NCBI RefSeq assembly: GCF_000146285.1
Contig: NZ_GL385912.1
Coordinates: 971,271 to 1,035,270 of the forward strand
DNA from: Mobiluncus curtisii subsp. curtisii ATCC 35241
GTDB lineage: Bacteria; Actinomycetota; Actinomycetes; Actinomycetales; Actinomycetaceae
Direction of reading: 5' to 3'
Length of the DNA stretch: 64,000 nucleotides
Shown piece by piece: positions 44,166-53,533 of this stretch. A program made the position numbers and the translations under genes. The notes below the pieces were generated by a model. That model did no database searches. It was not told where the DNA came from and saw nothing but the letters and a program-made list of their open reading frames with translations. Numbering within the stretch: the first letter of the stretch is position 1; the number at the start of each line of letters is the position of its first letter.

Positions 44166-47111
44166 ATGGTGAAATACCTCCAAGATCCCCTGAATCGGGC
44201 CATTTATTCGACGGATGCCTCAAACTATCGCATCGTGCCCGACCGGATTGCTCAGCCGAAAGACCTTGGCCAACTGCGTGACACGATTTTGGAGGCTCTC
44301 TCCACCGGCGTACCCCTCACGATGCGCGGTCGCGGCACCTCATGTTCCGGCAACTCTATCGGACCCGGTCTGGTCATAGATACCTCACACCACTGCAACC
44401 GGATTTTGTCCTTTGATCCTTCCGCACGTCAGATTACGGTGGAGCCAGGCGTGGTGCTCGCCGATATTCAAAAGGTCGGAGCGCCCTTTGGGCTGCGTTT
44501 CGGTCCCGATCCATCCACTTGGACGCGAGCCACCGTCGGAGGCTCGATTGGCAACAATGCTTGCGGTCCGCACGCCCAAGCCTGGGGACGCGTGGCGGAC
44601 AATGTCATTTCGTTGGACGTTATCGACGGATTTGGGCGGGAATTTACCGCCGCCTCCGGCGCGGGTGCGCTGGACGCGGTACCAGGTTTGCAGCGCCTAG
44701 TTGACGAAAATCTGGCGCTGATTCGCACGGAATGCGGGCGTTTTCACCGGCAAGTTTCGGGGTATTCACTGGAACACCTGCTGCCGGAAAACGGGCGCGA
44801 CCTGGCAAAATTCTTGGTTGGCAGTGAGGGGACTCTGGTCAGTGTGCTGCGTGCCACGCTTCGTCTGGTGCCGGTGCCGACCGCGCCGGTGATGGTGGTG
44901 CTGGGATACCCCGACATGATTGCCGCTGCCACCGATGTGCCGCTGATTAATGACTTTTCGCCCCTCGCGGTGGAGGGCATGGATTCCCGTTTGGTTTACA
45001 CTTTGGCGCAAAAGCCGGGGGTTGGTGAGCTGCCTGAGCTGCCGGAGGGTAATGCTTGGCTGTTGGTAGAGATGGGCAGCGCCACCGAGGATTTGGAGAC
45101 CACCCTGGCTCGTGCCAATGACCTGGCGCAAGCTGCCAACACCCGCGCCACCCTGGTGCTGCCCCCGTCCACGCAAGCCACCAAACTTTGGCGGATTCGC
45201 GCCGATGGAGCCGGGTTGGGCGGACGCACCCCGCTGAACCCGGACGGGAGCGGCAATGATCCGGCGTGGCCTGGCTGGGAGGATGCTGCGGTTCCGCCCC
45301 AGAATTTGGCGGCGTATCTGCGAGATTTCACCGATTTGATGCGGGAGATGAACGTGGACGGGATGCTCTATGGGCATCTCGGTGACGGCTGTTTGCACGT
45401 GCGGTTGAACCTGCCGTTGGGGGCAGAGGCAGGGCAGGGGCGTTCACGGGAGTTCTTGGAACGTGCCGCTGACCTGGTAGGCAAGCATCATGGTTCGCTT
45501 TCAGGCGAGCACGGAGACGGTCGGGCTCGCTCAGAGTTGCTGCCGCGGATGTATTCCCCCGCACTGATTGATTTGTTTAAGCAGGTCAAAGCCCTGTTTG
45601 ATCCGCGGGGTTTGCTGAATCCTGGCGTCTTAGTCAATCCTGATCCACTGGATCAAAATCTGCGTCTGACAGCGGCTCAGGTCATTCCGGCTCTGCCCGG
45701 TCAAGGCTTTACTTTCCCGAAAGACAAGGACTTTACCGCCGCGGTGCATCGCTGCACCGGAGTCGGCAAATGCTTGGCAATGAACCAGGTTAAGAACGCT
45801 TGGATGTGCCCCAGCTATCTGGCGACTGGTCAGGAAAAGGATGCCACCCGCGGACGCGCCAGGGTGCTCCAAGAAGTCACGAACGGCACGCTCATTAAGA
45901 ATTTTCGCGACCCGAACCTGTTGCGAGCTCTCGACTTGTGCTTAGCATGTAAGGCGTGTTCCACGGCTTGCCCGACCGGGATAGACATGGCGGCGTACAA
46001 ATCCGAGTCGCTGTATCGGGCGTATCGCCGGTCGTTGCGACCCCGCTCGCATTACCTGTTGGGTCGATTGCCGGGGTGGCTGCGTTTGGCGCGACGGATT
46101 CCCGGCGGAGCGGGTCTGGCAAACAGTGTTTTCGGGGTAGGGTGGATTCGCCGCCTGGTGTTTCGGCTGTTCGGGCTCGATCCAAGCCGTCAGATGGCGC
46201 ATTTTGCCTCCGAGTCATTCCGGACTTGGACACGGCGTCACGGCGGATACGCTGCCGAACCGGAATTCGACACGGACGGGCTGGTGAGCCCACACACGGA
46301 TTCGACACCGGAGGCTACGGAACGAGTCAATGTTGCTGCCGCATCAGCGCGCGAGGGCAGCCAACCCGCTCCCGAAGCTAAACCGTGGGTCGCCGTGTGG
46401 GCAGATTCTTTCTCGGAGGGAATCGCCCCCGATGGTGCTGAAGCGGTAGTGGAGCTGCTGGAAACGGCGGGATACCAGGTGTATGTACCGCGTCCGGCTT
46501 GCTGCGGGCTGACCTATGTGACCACCGGACAGTTGGAGAAAGCCCGACACAATATGCGGCACCTCTGTCAGATTCTGGGGCCCCTGGCAGTTAACGGGAT
46601 TCCAATCGTCGGCGTGGAGCCATCCTGCACCGCGACCTTGCGCGATGACCTGGAACGTTTACTCCCCGATGATCCGCGCGCGCACGCTATTGCCCGAGCC
46701 ACGCGAACTTTGGCAGAGCTGCTCAGTGACCCTGAGACTGCCCCGAACCCAGATGTCTGGCAGTTACCGGATTTGCGCGGAGTCCAGGTCGTTGCCCAGC
46801 CACATTGCCACCACTACAGCGTCCTGGGCTGGGAAACCGACCGCAAGCTGCTGGCAGCCACCGGGGCAGAGGTCGTAGAACTGGCAGGATGCTGCGGCAT
46901 GGCAGGCAATTTCGGCATGGAACGCGGCCACGTCGAGGTTTCAAAGCGGATTGCCGAACACGCCTTACTGCCCGCCCTGCGTGAACACCCGAACGCGATC
47001 TTCCTAGCTGACGGCTTCAGCTGCCGTACTCAGGCGGAACAGCTGGCGAGCAGCCACGGGATTCACCTAGCGCGACTGCTGCTGGGACCCAGCGCTCGCG
47101 TCGAAGCCTAA
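44166..47111 (+). CDS. YdiJ/Dld-type FAD and Fe-S dehydrogenase (D-2-hydroxyacid type)
   Basis: A 981-residue fusion of a GlcD-like flavoprotein and a GlpC-like iron-sulfur subunit. The FAD_binding_4 domain (about 30-230) has GRGTSCSGNSIGPG and WTRATVGGSIGNNACGPHA; the FAD-oxidase C domain (about 250-500) has LYGHLGDGCLHVRL and SGEHGDGRARS. The 4Fe-4S region has RCTGVGKCLA (about 528) with MCPSY (547), and CLACKACSTACP (about 592). Two CCG domains follow (PACCGLTYVTTGQ at about 778, and CCGMAGNFGMERGH at about 908). This plan is that of E. coli YdiJ (D-2-hydroxyglutarate or similar). Substrate is not fixed by sequence; D-lactate is the alternative. Electrons would go to menaquinone. Confidence 0.88.
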   Translation: MVKYLQDPLNRAIYSTDASNYRIVPDRIAQPKDLGQLRDTILEALSTGVPLTMRGRGTSCSGNSIGPGLVIDTSHHCNRILSFDPSARQITVEPGVVLADIQKVGAPFGLRFGPDPSTWTRATVGGSIGNNACGPHAQAWGRVADNVISLDVIDGFGREFTAASGAGALDAVPGLQRLVDENLALIRTECGRFHRQVSGYSLEHLLPENGRDLAKFLVGSEGTLVSVLRATLRLVPVPTAPVMVVLGYPDMIAAATDVPLINDFSPLAVEGMDSRLVYTLAQKPGVGELPELPEGNAWLLVEMGSATEDLETTLARANDLAQAANTRATLVLPPSTQATKLWRIRADGAGLGGRTPLNPDGSGNDPAWPGWEDAAVPPQNLAAYLRDFTDLMREMNVDGMLYGHLGDGCLHVRLNLPLGAEAGQGRSREFLERAADLVGKHHGSLSGEHGDGRARSELLPRMYSPALIDLFKQVKALFDPRGLLNPGVLVNPDPLDQNLRLTAAQVIPALPGQGFTFPKDKDFTAAVHRCTGVGKCLAMNQVKNAWMCPSYLATGQEKDATRGRARVLQEVTNGTLIKNFRDPNLLRALDLCLACKACSTACPTGIDMAAYKSESLYRAYRRSLRPRSHYLLGRLPGWLRLARRIPGGAGLANSVFGVGWIRRLVFRLFGLDPSRQMAHFASESFRTWTRRHGGYAAEPEFDTDGLVSPHTDSTPEATERVNVAAASAREGSQPAPEAKPWVAVWADSFSEGIAPDGAEAVVELLETAGYQVYVPRPACCGLTYVTTGQLEKARHNMRHLCQILGPLAVNGIPIVGVEPSCTATLRDDLERLLPDDPRAHAIARATRTLAELLSDPETAPNPDVWQLPDLRGVQVVAQPHCHHYSVLGWETDRKLLAATGAEVVELAGCCGMAGNFGMERGHVEVSKRIAEHALLPALREHPNAIFLADGFSCRTQAEQLASSHGIHLARLLLGPSARVEA

Positions 47112-47213
47112 CCCCACTGCGCGACGATTCCGCACCAAATCAACCAAAGAGCACCCGGAAAACACCCGGTGAATCCAGGTATGCGCGCTCCCATAAATCC
47201 AGAGATACTCGCT

Positions 47214-47295
47214 GGGGTGTGAATATGAGGTGGGATTTGGGCAGTAGCTGCCATTATTGGCAGCTACTGCCCAAATCCCACCCTATAATCCACGC
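47214..47295 (+). repeat. Dispersed palindromic repeat, copy 2
   Basis: A perfect 24-bp inverted repeat (47229-47252 / 47259-47282) with loop ATTATT and core GGGCAGTAGCTGCC. Flanks are GTGTGAATATGA on the left and CTATAATCCACGC on the right. It starts about 105 bases 3' of the YdiJ-type gene. Confidence 0.92.
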
Positions 47296-47351
47296 GCGCC
47301 CCATGAAACCAGACAAGTCGCCCGGAGAAACCCGGCATAAAACTTAAAAAT

Positions 47352-47382
47352 GTTTCGGTGTGCCCTCTACGCACACCGAAAC
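47352..47382 (-). terminator. Terminator of the 47432 gene
   Basis: Perfect 12-bp stem GTTTCGGTGTGC / GCACACCGAAAC with a seven-base loop, followed on the minus strand by ATTTTTAAGTTTT. It lies 50 bases 3' of the minus-strand gene. Confidence 0.85.
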
Positions 47383-47431
47383 AAATTAATAGTATTAGCC
47401 CCCACACGGGGAATATTTCCCGGAATGAGAT

Positions 47432-49048
47432 TTAACGATTGCGTTGAATTTCAGCGTTAATCTCAGCTTGGGCTTCAGCGAGGGTCGGTCCCTCGCTAAA
47501 GCCCAGGTGCCAGAACTCCCAGCCGTCGACATCTTGACCGAGCTCCCGTGCCGCATCGCTGGGATCATGAAATTCGCGACCTTCCAGAATAATGACCCCG
47601 CGTTCTGCCAGAATCGCGGTGACTTCTGCCGGGGTGCCATTAAAGTCAATCAGGGCGACCAGCGGGGTGTCCTCCCCGGTCACTTGGGCGATGATACCCA
47701 GCCCGGTAGCGTCGCGGTACAACAGGTCGAATTCGTCTGACTGACCCGCCCCTAGTGTCTCTGGTGTCTCCCGAGTCAGGGACGTCTCCGAGACTTGCAC
47801 AGTTTCGGCGGGCGACACCGGCTGTACCGGTTCGTTCTCAGCTTGGGCTTGTGCCTCTGCTGCCAAGGTTTCTTCGCTGGCAGGCGCCCGGTGTGAATGA
47901 TGTACCGGCGGTAGCTCCCCGGTATCTGTGCCGGAAATAATGTCTGCAAAGGACGGCGAGTCTGGTTCTGCAGCACTGCCGTGATGGGTGGTAAACAGCG
48001 ACTCTACCGGCTCGTCATCCTCTACCGTAGCCAACGGGGACACTGCCGATGCCCGTGCTGCTTCCATAATGGAGTGGCGGGAAATTGACCCGGTTTGCAG
48101 CTCTGGCTCGTCTACCGGGGTTGGACTGTCCGCGGTCTCTGCCGCCGGTTCCGAGTCGGGCACCACGGGTTGCAAAGTCGTCTCCGCCGGCTCTGCGCTG
48201 CCAGATTCGCCTTCCGGCGCGGCGGCTTCGGGAACCGAACCGGGCGCCATCGGGGTCGCCAAATCGGTGACCACTCCGGACACCTGATCCGGACCGGACT
48301 CCGCCTCAGGTGTCACAGATTCCGCATTTTGCATATCTGCATCGGTGGCAGAGGTAATCGCTGGGATGCGGGCTCCCCGGCCTGCCAAAAGATTCGTATC
48401 GTGGCTGAACAGCGAGGATGCCACCCGCTGCACGTCGAGGAAGCGGCGCCCGTTGGACATTTCGCGCACGCTGACATGATGGACTTCCAGTCCGGAGGGG
48501 GTCAACGCGTCCAAGGCGGGGCGCACATCGGGGTCAATCTCGGTGGCGACCAAAATCAGGCGCGGTCCCGCCGCCAAGTTCGGTGGCATAGCATCGCGAA
48601 ATTGCGTCCACCCAGAACGGAAAGCGCTGACCCCGCCGGGATAGGCGGCAGCTAAATCATTCCACCCCAGATTCGACACTGCCCCGAGCCGTGCCAATGC
48701 CGCAATTAAACCGCTGGAATCCAGCCGATCCACCACTTCGACCAGCACGACCTGACCGGAACCGTCCAAAGCGGTCAAACGCGGGGACTGCTGGGGAAAA
48801 CTGTGCTCAGTCCGACCCGCACCCCCGGACCCTTGTGGTGTCCCCGCAGGTTCCGCAAACTCTCCGGGCATCCCGGACACCGGCGTCACGGTCATATCGT
48901 TCCAGGTCACAGGGAAAAGCGGGCGCGCAATGACTTCGAGGACTTGGCGACGGATGGAATCCAGAATCTCCCCCTGGGCTTCTGGTCCTACGGGATGGCC
49001 AAACTGGGCAGGAATCAGGTGACCTTGGTCATACTCAAACAGCGACAT
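47432..49048 (-). CDS. Two-domain protein with DUF4357-like C-terminus, unknown function
   Basis: A 538-residue cytoplasmic protein. N-terminal domain (about 1-230) has the strand-helix pattern VVLVEVVDRLDSSGLIAALARL, PGGVSAFRSGW and RLILVATEIDPDVRPALDAL, which resembles restriction-endonuclease-fold proteins of the DUF91/NucS-type group, but the E-x-K catalytic position looks like EVVD, so nuclease activity is doubtful. A long acidic, Ser/Pro/Glu-rich linker (about 240-450) follows. The C-terminal domain (about 460-530) has EFHDPSDAARELGQDVDGWEFW, close to the DUF4357 pattern (F-x-S-P-S-x-A-A ... N-G-W-x-x-W). The ATG at 49048 is used because it has GAGGTTGCG upstream; the frame to 49096 has no support. 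No partner genes. Confidence 0.65.
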   Translation of the reverse strand: MSLFEYDQGHLIPAQFGHPVGPEAQGEILDSIRRQVLEVIARPLFPVTWNDMTVTPVSGMPGEFAEPAGTPQGSGGAGRTEHSFPQQSPRLTALDGSGQVVLVEVVDRLDSSGLIAALARLGAVSNLGWNDLAAAYPGGVSAFRSGWTQFRDAMPPNLAAGPRLILVATEIDPDVRPALDALTPSGLEVHHVSVREMSNGRRFLDVQRVASSLFSHDTNLLAGRGARIPAITSATDADMQNAESVTPEAESGPDQVSGVVTDLATPMAPGSVPEAAAPEGESGSAEPAETTLQPVVPDSEPAAETADSPTPVDEPELQTGSISRHSIMEAARASAVSPLATVEDDEPVESLFTTHHGSAAEPDSPSFADIISGTDTGELPPVHHSHRAPASEETLAAEAQAQAENEPVQPVSPAETVQVSETSLTRETPETLGAGQSDEFDLLYRDATGLGIIAQVTGEDTPLVALIDFNGTPAEVTAILAERGVIILEGREFHDPSDAARELGQDVDGWEFWHLGFSEGPTLAEAQAEINAEIQRNR

Positions 49049-49226
49049 CGCAACCTCAATCGTCGGGACTTTAGCGAGCCAGCCTGTAAGGCTCAACTTC
49101 CCCTATCATCTCACGTTTTTACTCCTGTTACATACAGGCGTGGGAAGCATTTGAAAAAGGTCGCGATTTTCCCTGCCGTGATTCCGGTGAAGCTGGCGTT
49201 GCGTCGGGGGCGACGGGAGGTCACGA

Positions 49227-50690
49227 TTAGGACTTTTCGGAACCAGCCGGGGTTGCCGAGTCCGTCGCGGGCCCGTCAGCAACAGCGGTGTCACCAGCCT
49301 TTTCGGTCGGGTCTTTCGCCGGGGATGCCGTCGCCGCGGTGGATTGCTGCCGGGAACGTTCCTGGGTTGCCATCACTTTCGCGGTGTCCTTTTTGGAGCC
49401 ACCAATATAAGACGCCGCCACCTGGGCGTGAACCGTGCCCGGAGCCCCGCCAATTCGGTCGTGACGGGTGGATAGCTCCGGCATCGAGTCGTGTCCGGTC
49501 AGGTACAAAACCACGGTGTTAAAGAATGCAATCACCGGGACCACCAGCAGCGCTCCGATGATTCCTGCCAGGAAGGTTCCTGCCGTCACGCCCAGCAGCA
49601 CTGCCAGTGGATGCAAATTAACCGCGGAGGACATCAGCATCGGATGCAGCACGTTCGATTCAATCTGTTGCACTGCCAAAATCACAATCAGCATGATGAC
49701 AGCCGCCATGAAACCTTTATCTAGCAGCAAAATCAGCACGGCGATAGCCCCGGTGGTCACTGCCCCCACAATCGGGATAAAAGCGCCGATGAAAATGAGC
49801 AAAGCCAGCGGAATAGTCATCGACCCCGCCCCCAGGACCGCGGCTCCGATAGAGATAAACACGGAATCCACCAAAGCCACCACTGCCTGTGCCCGGATGT
49901 AACCATTTAGCGTGGTCCAGCCGCGAATCGCCGCCTCGTGTACCGGCTCACGAGCGGGCACCGGCAACATCCGAATCAACCAAATCCAAATCTGGCGACC
50001 GTCCTTGAGGAAAAAGAACAGGCAGAACAGCGAAATCAAGATGGTGGTGACTACGCTGGCGACCGAAGAGGTCACTGACAGCGCCGAGGACGCGATTGAG
50101 GAGGAATACTTGGTGGCAAAAGCGGTGATTTGGGCAGTCAGCTCGTGAATATATTTCTCGATTTGTTCCTGATCCAGTTTCAGGGGACCGTCGCTCAACC
50201 ACGCTAACGCCTTGTCGAAACCACCCCCGGCTTTCACCAGCAGGGCGGGCGCGCCGTGCGCCAGCTGCGAAGTCGCAATCCAAATCATCGCGACAACCAG
50301 CCCGACCCCCACGAGCAGGGAAATAATCGCGGATAGGGTCTTGGGAATGTGCCACTTTTGCAGGCGGAGATGCATCGGCTCCAACAGCAACGTCAACAGC
50401 AGGGCAATGGCCAGGGGAATAAAGACGATGGATACTTTCGTGATTCCATACAGAATCAGCCCCAGTGCCGCAACGATGGCCAGGAAACGCCATGCCCAGC
50501 TGGCTGCCACCCGGATTCGCCACGACACAGCATAAGCCGAGTTCGGACCGTTTTCCACCAGCGGTGGGGCGGTCGGTTCTAGCTCGTCAAAGTTAGGAAC
50601 CCGATTTTGTGTGTCTCGCCGGGCAATGACCTCACGCCACCACCCGCGTCTGTATTCAGCTCCGGCGTTCAATAACGCTTTCTTTTCCAT
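49227..50690 (-). CDS. AI-2E transporter-family permease (PerM/YhhT-like)
   Basis: A 487-residue membrane protein of the AI-2E exporter superfamily. Family segments: SIVFIPLAIALLLTLLLEPMHLRLQ, FKDGRQIW-type loop, VALVDSVFISIGAAVLGAGSM, and the long C-terminal bundle with GFMAAVIMLIVILAVQQIESNVLHPMLMSSAVNLHPLAVLLGV. About eight helices. A charged Ala/Thr-rich tail of about 80 residues ends the protein. ATG at 50690 with GGAAGTGCG upstream; an earlier ATG at 50729 is less likely. Many members have nothing to do with autoinducer-2, so substrate is open. Confidence 0.87.
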   Translation of the reverse strand: MEKKALLNAGAEYRRGWWREVIARRDTQNRVPNFDELEPTAPPLVENGPNSAYAVSWRIRVAASWAWRFLAIVAALGLILYGITKVSIVFIPLAIALLLTLLLEPMHLRLQKWHIPKTLSAIISLLVGVGLVVAMIWIATSQLAHGAPALLVKAGGGFDKALAWLSDGPLKLDQEQIEKYIHELTAQITAFATKYSSSIASSALSVTSSVASVVTTILISLFCLFFFLKDGRQIWIWLIRMLPVPAREPVHEAAIRGWTTLNGYIRAQAVVALVDSVFISIGAAVLGAGSMTIPLALLIFIGAFIPIVGAVTTGAIAVLILLLDKGFMAAVIMLIVILAVQQIESNVLHPMLMSSAVNLHPLAVLLGVTAGTFLAGIIGALLVVPVIAFFNTVVLYLTGHDSMPELSTRHDRIGGAPGTVHAQVAASYIGGSKKDTAKVMATQERSRQQSTAATASPAKDPTEKAGDTAVADGPATDSATPAGSEKS

Positions 50691-50802
50691 CGCACTTCCG
50701 TTTCGATTGGTTGTTGTCAAAAGTTTCATTCTGGTCGCCCCGCCTTTTGGAGCGTCGCGACTGGGTGAGCACAGACCGAATGCCGAGTGAAAGGAATAAT
50801 GC

Positions 50803-51312
50803 TTAGCGCACCATCCGGTTGAGCGTCAGCCCGTAGTTGACCTCGCGACCGGTCATGGCTCCGTCCGAGAGGAACCCGGCACGCCGATAAAATCGGTGCG
50901 CTCGTTTTTCCCCCGGATACCCTGCCGGTAGCCACAGTTGGGCTGGCTCTTGAGGACCGACCACGTATTCCAGCAGGCGCCGTCCCAGACCTTGCCCCTG
51001 AAATTCTGGCATCAGGTAGTGCATGGACACTTCCCGTTCCCGTGCGGGCGGGGTCACGTGCTCGTTACGAACTGTCTGTACCGTCATGGCGATACCGACC
51101 ACCCGACCGTGCTCAACCGCAATAGCAATGCGGCGTCCTGCCGGATCCGAAGTCAACAGATTGTGCCACTGCCCGACCAAAGTCGGCTCATCGAAACGGG
51201 AACGGTATTTTGCGTCAATAAATTCACCGTAGTTAGCCAGCCACATGCGGGCATGAGCCACCCCCATACCGGCAGCATCCTGAACTTCTGGCGGGCGAAT
51301 GTTGACAGTCAT
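50803..51312 (-). CDS. GNAT-family N-acetyltransferase
   Basis: A 169-residue acyltransferase of the GNAT fold. The acetyl-CoA motif is MPEFQGQGLGRRLLEYV near 104-120 (Q-x-x-G-x-G-R), preceded by VSMHYLM and followed by NYGLTLNRMVR. Substrate cannot be read; ribosomal protein or small-molecule acetylation are equally possible. It is a single gene 112 bases upstream of the AI-2E permease on the same strand. Confidence 0.9.
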   Translation of the reverse strand: MTVNIRPPEVQDAAGMGVAHARMWLANYGEFIDAKYRSRFDEPTLVGQWHNLLTSDPAGRRIAIAVEHGRVVGIAMTVQTVRNEHVTPPAREREVSMHYLMPEFQGQGLGRRLLEYVVGPQEPAQLWLPAGYPGEKRAHRFYRRAGFLSDGAMTGREVNYGLTLNRMVR

Positions 51313-51436
51313 TACTCTCGATTCCGTGTGATGTTTTCTCTAAGTCTAACTTCTGAGGGGAGGCAAACGGTATCCTCCCCGCGGGTTAACACGAAACTGC
51401 GCTGAACATTCAGACCGGAAACTCCGGAACACAAAC

Positions 51437-52333
51437 CTAGTTGTTATCGGACGCAAAGTACGCAAAAATCCGCAGGAACTCAATGTAGAGCCAAATCAAG
51501 GTCACCATGAGCCCAAAAGCGGCTGTCCAAGCGGTTTCCCGAGGCGCCCCGTTATCGACCGCAGTAACGATGTAGTCAAAGTCCGTAACCAGCGAGAACG
51601 CGGCTAATCCGATGGCGATGAGGCTGACCACAATCCACAGCGGGAAGCCACCGATGGTCGGTGCGTTGGGACCGTAGAAAGACCATGCCGGGTTGATGAG
51701 GCTGACCACCATGTTGCCCAGATAGAACACAAAAATCGAAAACATACCAACTGTGATGACCCGCATCAAGGTCGGGGAGTTCCGCACCACCTTGGTCTTA
51801 AACAGCACCAGCATCACCAGGGTGGTGACCAAGGTCGCCACGATTGCTTTCACCACTACACCGTCGTAAAGCGCGGCGAACAGGCTGGAAATGCCACCTA
51901 ACATGACGCCCTCGAAAGCGGCGTAACCCAAAATCAAAGCCGGGGAGGGACGGCGCTTAAACGAGTTCACCAGCCCCAACACCAAAGCTACAAGCATCGA
52001 GACAAACGCCACGCTCATGCCCAGACCAGGATTGGTCGCGGTCAACGCCCAAGACCCGGCTCCGAAAAGCAGGAGGGTCCCGAAAGTCACCACCGTCTTA
52101 ATCAAAACATCGTCCATGGTGACGGGACGGCTGGCAGAAGTCGTGCCGTATTGTTCCTGTCCCTGCGGAGTGGGGAACTGCTGGGGGCGTTCCGGCACGT
52201 AGCTCACTTGGGGAGCGTCACCGGGATAGGTCTGAGTTGCCCCTCCGCCGACCTGGTAGCCGGGCATAGTCGGGTATCCCCCCGGAGTGCGCTCGGTAAA
52301 TACTTTGTTGCGGGTAAACACTGGATTACTCAT
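51437..52333 (-). CDS. Bax inhibitor-1 family membrane protein
   Basis: A 298-residue protein. The first 80 residues are Pro/Gly/Gln-rich and cytoplasmic; the rest is a seven-helix Bax-1 inhibitor (TMBIM) domain with GYAAFEGVMLGGISSLFAALYDG and the C-terminal SLIAIGLAAFSLVTDFDYI / AFGLMVTLIWLYIEFLRI helices including the paired Asp residues that form the calcium/pH sensor in known TMBIM structures. ATG at 52333 has AGGAGCGAC directly before it. Single gene; divergent from the histidine kinase gene. Confidence 0.9.
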   Translation of the reverse strand: MSNPVFTRNKVFTERTPGGYPTMPGYQVGGGATQTYPGDAPQVSYVPERPQQFPTPQGQEQYGTTSASRPVTMDDVLIKTVVTFGTLLLFGAGSWALTATNPGLGMSVAFVSMLVALVLGLVNSFKRRPSPALILGYAAFEGVMLGGISSLFAALYDGVVVKAIVATLVTTLVMLVLFKTKVVRNSPTLMRVITVGMFSIFVFYLGNMVVSLINPAWSFYGPNAPTIGGFPLWIVVSLIAIGLAAFSLVTDFDYIVTAVDNGAPRETAWTAAFGLMVTLIWLYIEFLRIFAYFASDNN

Positions 52334-52470
52334 GTCGCTCCTTATAGTCTCAACAGTTTTATCGTAGCGGATTTCCGGGTTTCTGCGGGGCTCAGTCCTC
52401 CTGCTGCGGGGGGATTTTCCGGGACGCCGCCCGTCGCGAAGCCAGCGAAAACCAGCTATGTCACAATAGG

Positions 52471-53508
52471 TTGGTGACTACCCCCCCGATTCCTCGCCAG
52501 CCCGGTGGCAATGTTGACCCCGCGCGGCGCCGAACCCTGCGCGGTTTGGTGTCAAACGCGCTGCTCATAGTCACGTTCTTAGTGCTGTTCGGAGTCGGTA
52601 TTTTGGTGGTAGTCCAGGTGGGATTCCTGGAACCGCAGGAAAATCTGGCTGCCCGCGGAATGCTGGCGCTGGTCATCACCCTGCTGATGGTGGTGGCAGT
52701 GATGCTGGCACGTATCGTCCAATTGGGACGCGACCGGGTGGACGAGCTGACGTTGCGCAACCGCCAGTTGGAACTGGAACGCGAGCAATCCGAACAGATT
52801 GCGGTAGCTGACGAACGAGCCCGGATTGCGCGGGAGATGCACGATATTGTGGCTCACTCACTGACGGTGTTGATTGCGATGAGTGACGGCGCCACCGCCG
52901 CGATTGACAAAAACCCGGAACTCGCCAAAGCAGCCTTGCGCAATATGAGCGAGACGGGGCGGGCAGCACTGGCAGACACCCGCCGCCTGGTGGGAGTGCT
53001 GCGCCAACCCACCGAAGTGCCCCAGAACCTTGACCCCAACGCTCCGCAAGACGCCCCCGCATCCTCCCTGGAGGAAGTCCGTTTCACCCCGTCCCCGGAC
53101 TTGGCAGAAATGGAGGGGCTCATTGCCCAGTTCCGAGCGGCTGGTCTGCCCATTACTTACCGGTATTCCGGGGATGAGGTGCCGGCTGACGGTCCGCTGC
53201 AACTGACGATTTATCGAATCGTCCAAGAGTCTTTGACTAACATTTTACGTCATGCTCCCGCCTCCACCGCGGTCGAGGTTGATTTGGAAGTGCAGGGAAA
53301 CGGCATTCATATCGTCGTGTTTAACGCCACTTCCTTGGCGGGGATTAACCCCGGCGGCGGAAAAGGGCTGATTGGGATGCGCGAGCGTGCCGCGGTTTAT
53401 GACGGTCATGTCGAGGCCGGTCCCACCCCCGGCGGGTGGCGGGTAGAAGCCTCCTTGCACTGGCAGGCAGAAACTCCGAAGCCTGAGGGCTGGGTCATGC
53501 CCGCGTGA
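52471..53508 (+). CDS. NarL-type sensor histidine kinase
   Basis: A 345-residue sensor kinase of the HisKA_3/NarL group. Two N-terminal helices (about 20-85) form the membrane anchor with almost no outer loop; the phosphoacceptor His124 is in REMHDIVAHSL, and HATPase_c motifs QESLTNILRHA and GKGLIGMRERA are near 250 and 300. The start is TTG at 52471 or GTG at 52474. The regulator gene follows after 25 bases, and together they form a pair with unknown signal; the lack of an extracellular sensor suggests membrane-stress or cytoplasmic sensing. Confidence 0.9.
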   Translation: MVTTPPIPRQPGGNVDPARRRTLRGLVSNALLIVTFLVLFGVGILVVVQVGFLEPQENLAARGMLALVITLLMVVAVMLARIVQLGRDRVDELTLRNRQLELEREQSEQIAVADERARIAREMHDIVAHSLTVLIAMSDGATAAIDKNPELAKAALRNMSETGRAALADTRRLVGVLRQPTEVPQNLDPNAPQDAPASSLEEVRFTPSPDLAEMEGLIAQFRAAGLPITYRYSGDEVPADGPLQLTIYRIVQESLTNILRHAPASTAVEVDLEVQGNGIHIVVFNATSLAGINPGGGKGLIGMRERAAVYDGHVEAGPTPGGWRVEASLHWQAETPKPEGWVMPA

Positions 53509-53533
53509 ACGACTTTTAGGGGACAATAGAAAC

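Larger units (their letters stand above)
47112..47431. other. Convergent intergenic region with palindromic repeat copy 2 and terminator
   Basis: A 320-base gap between two convergent genes. It carries repeat copy 2 and the minus-strand terminator, listed separately. The remaining sequence has no gene. Confidence 0.6.

Noticed and set aside
49227-50690. Reading the AI-2E family gene as a quorum-sensing exporter
   Set aside because: The family name is historical; no luxS or other signal gene is nearby and most members move other substrates.
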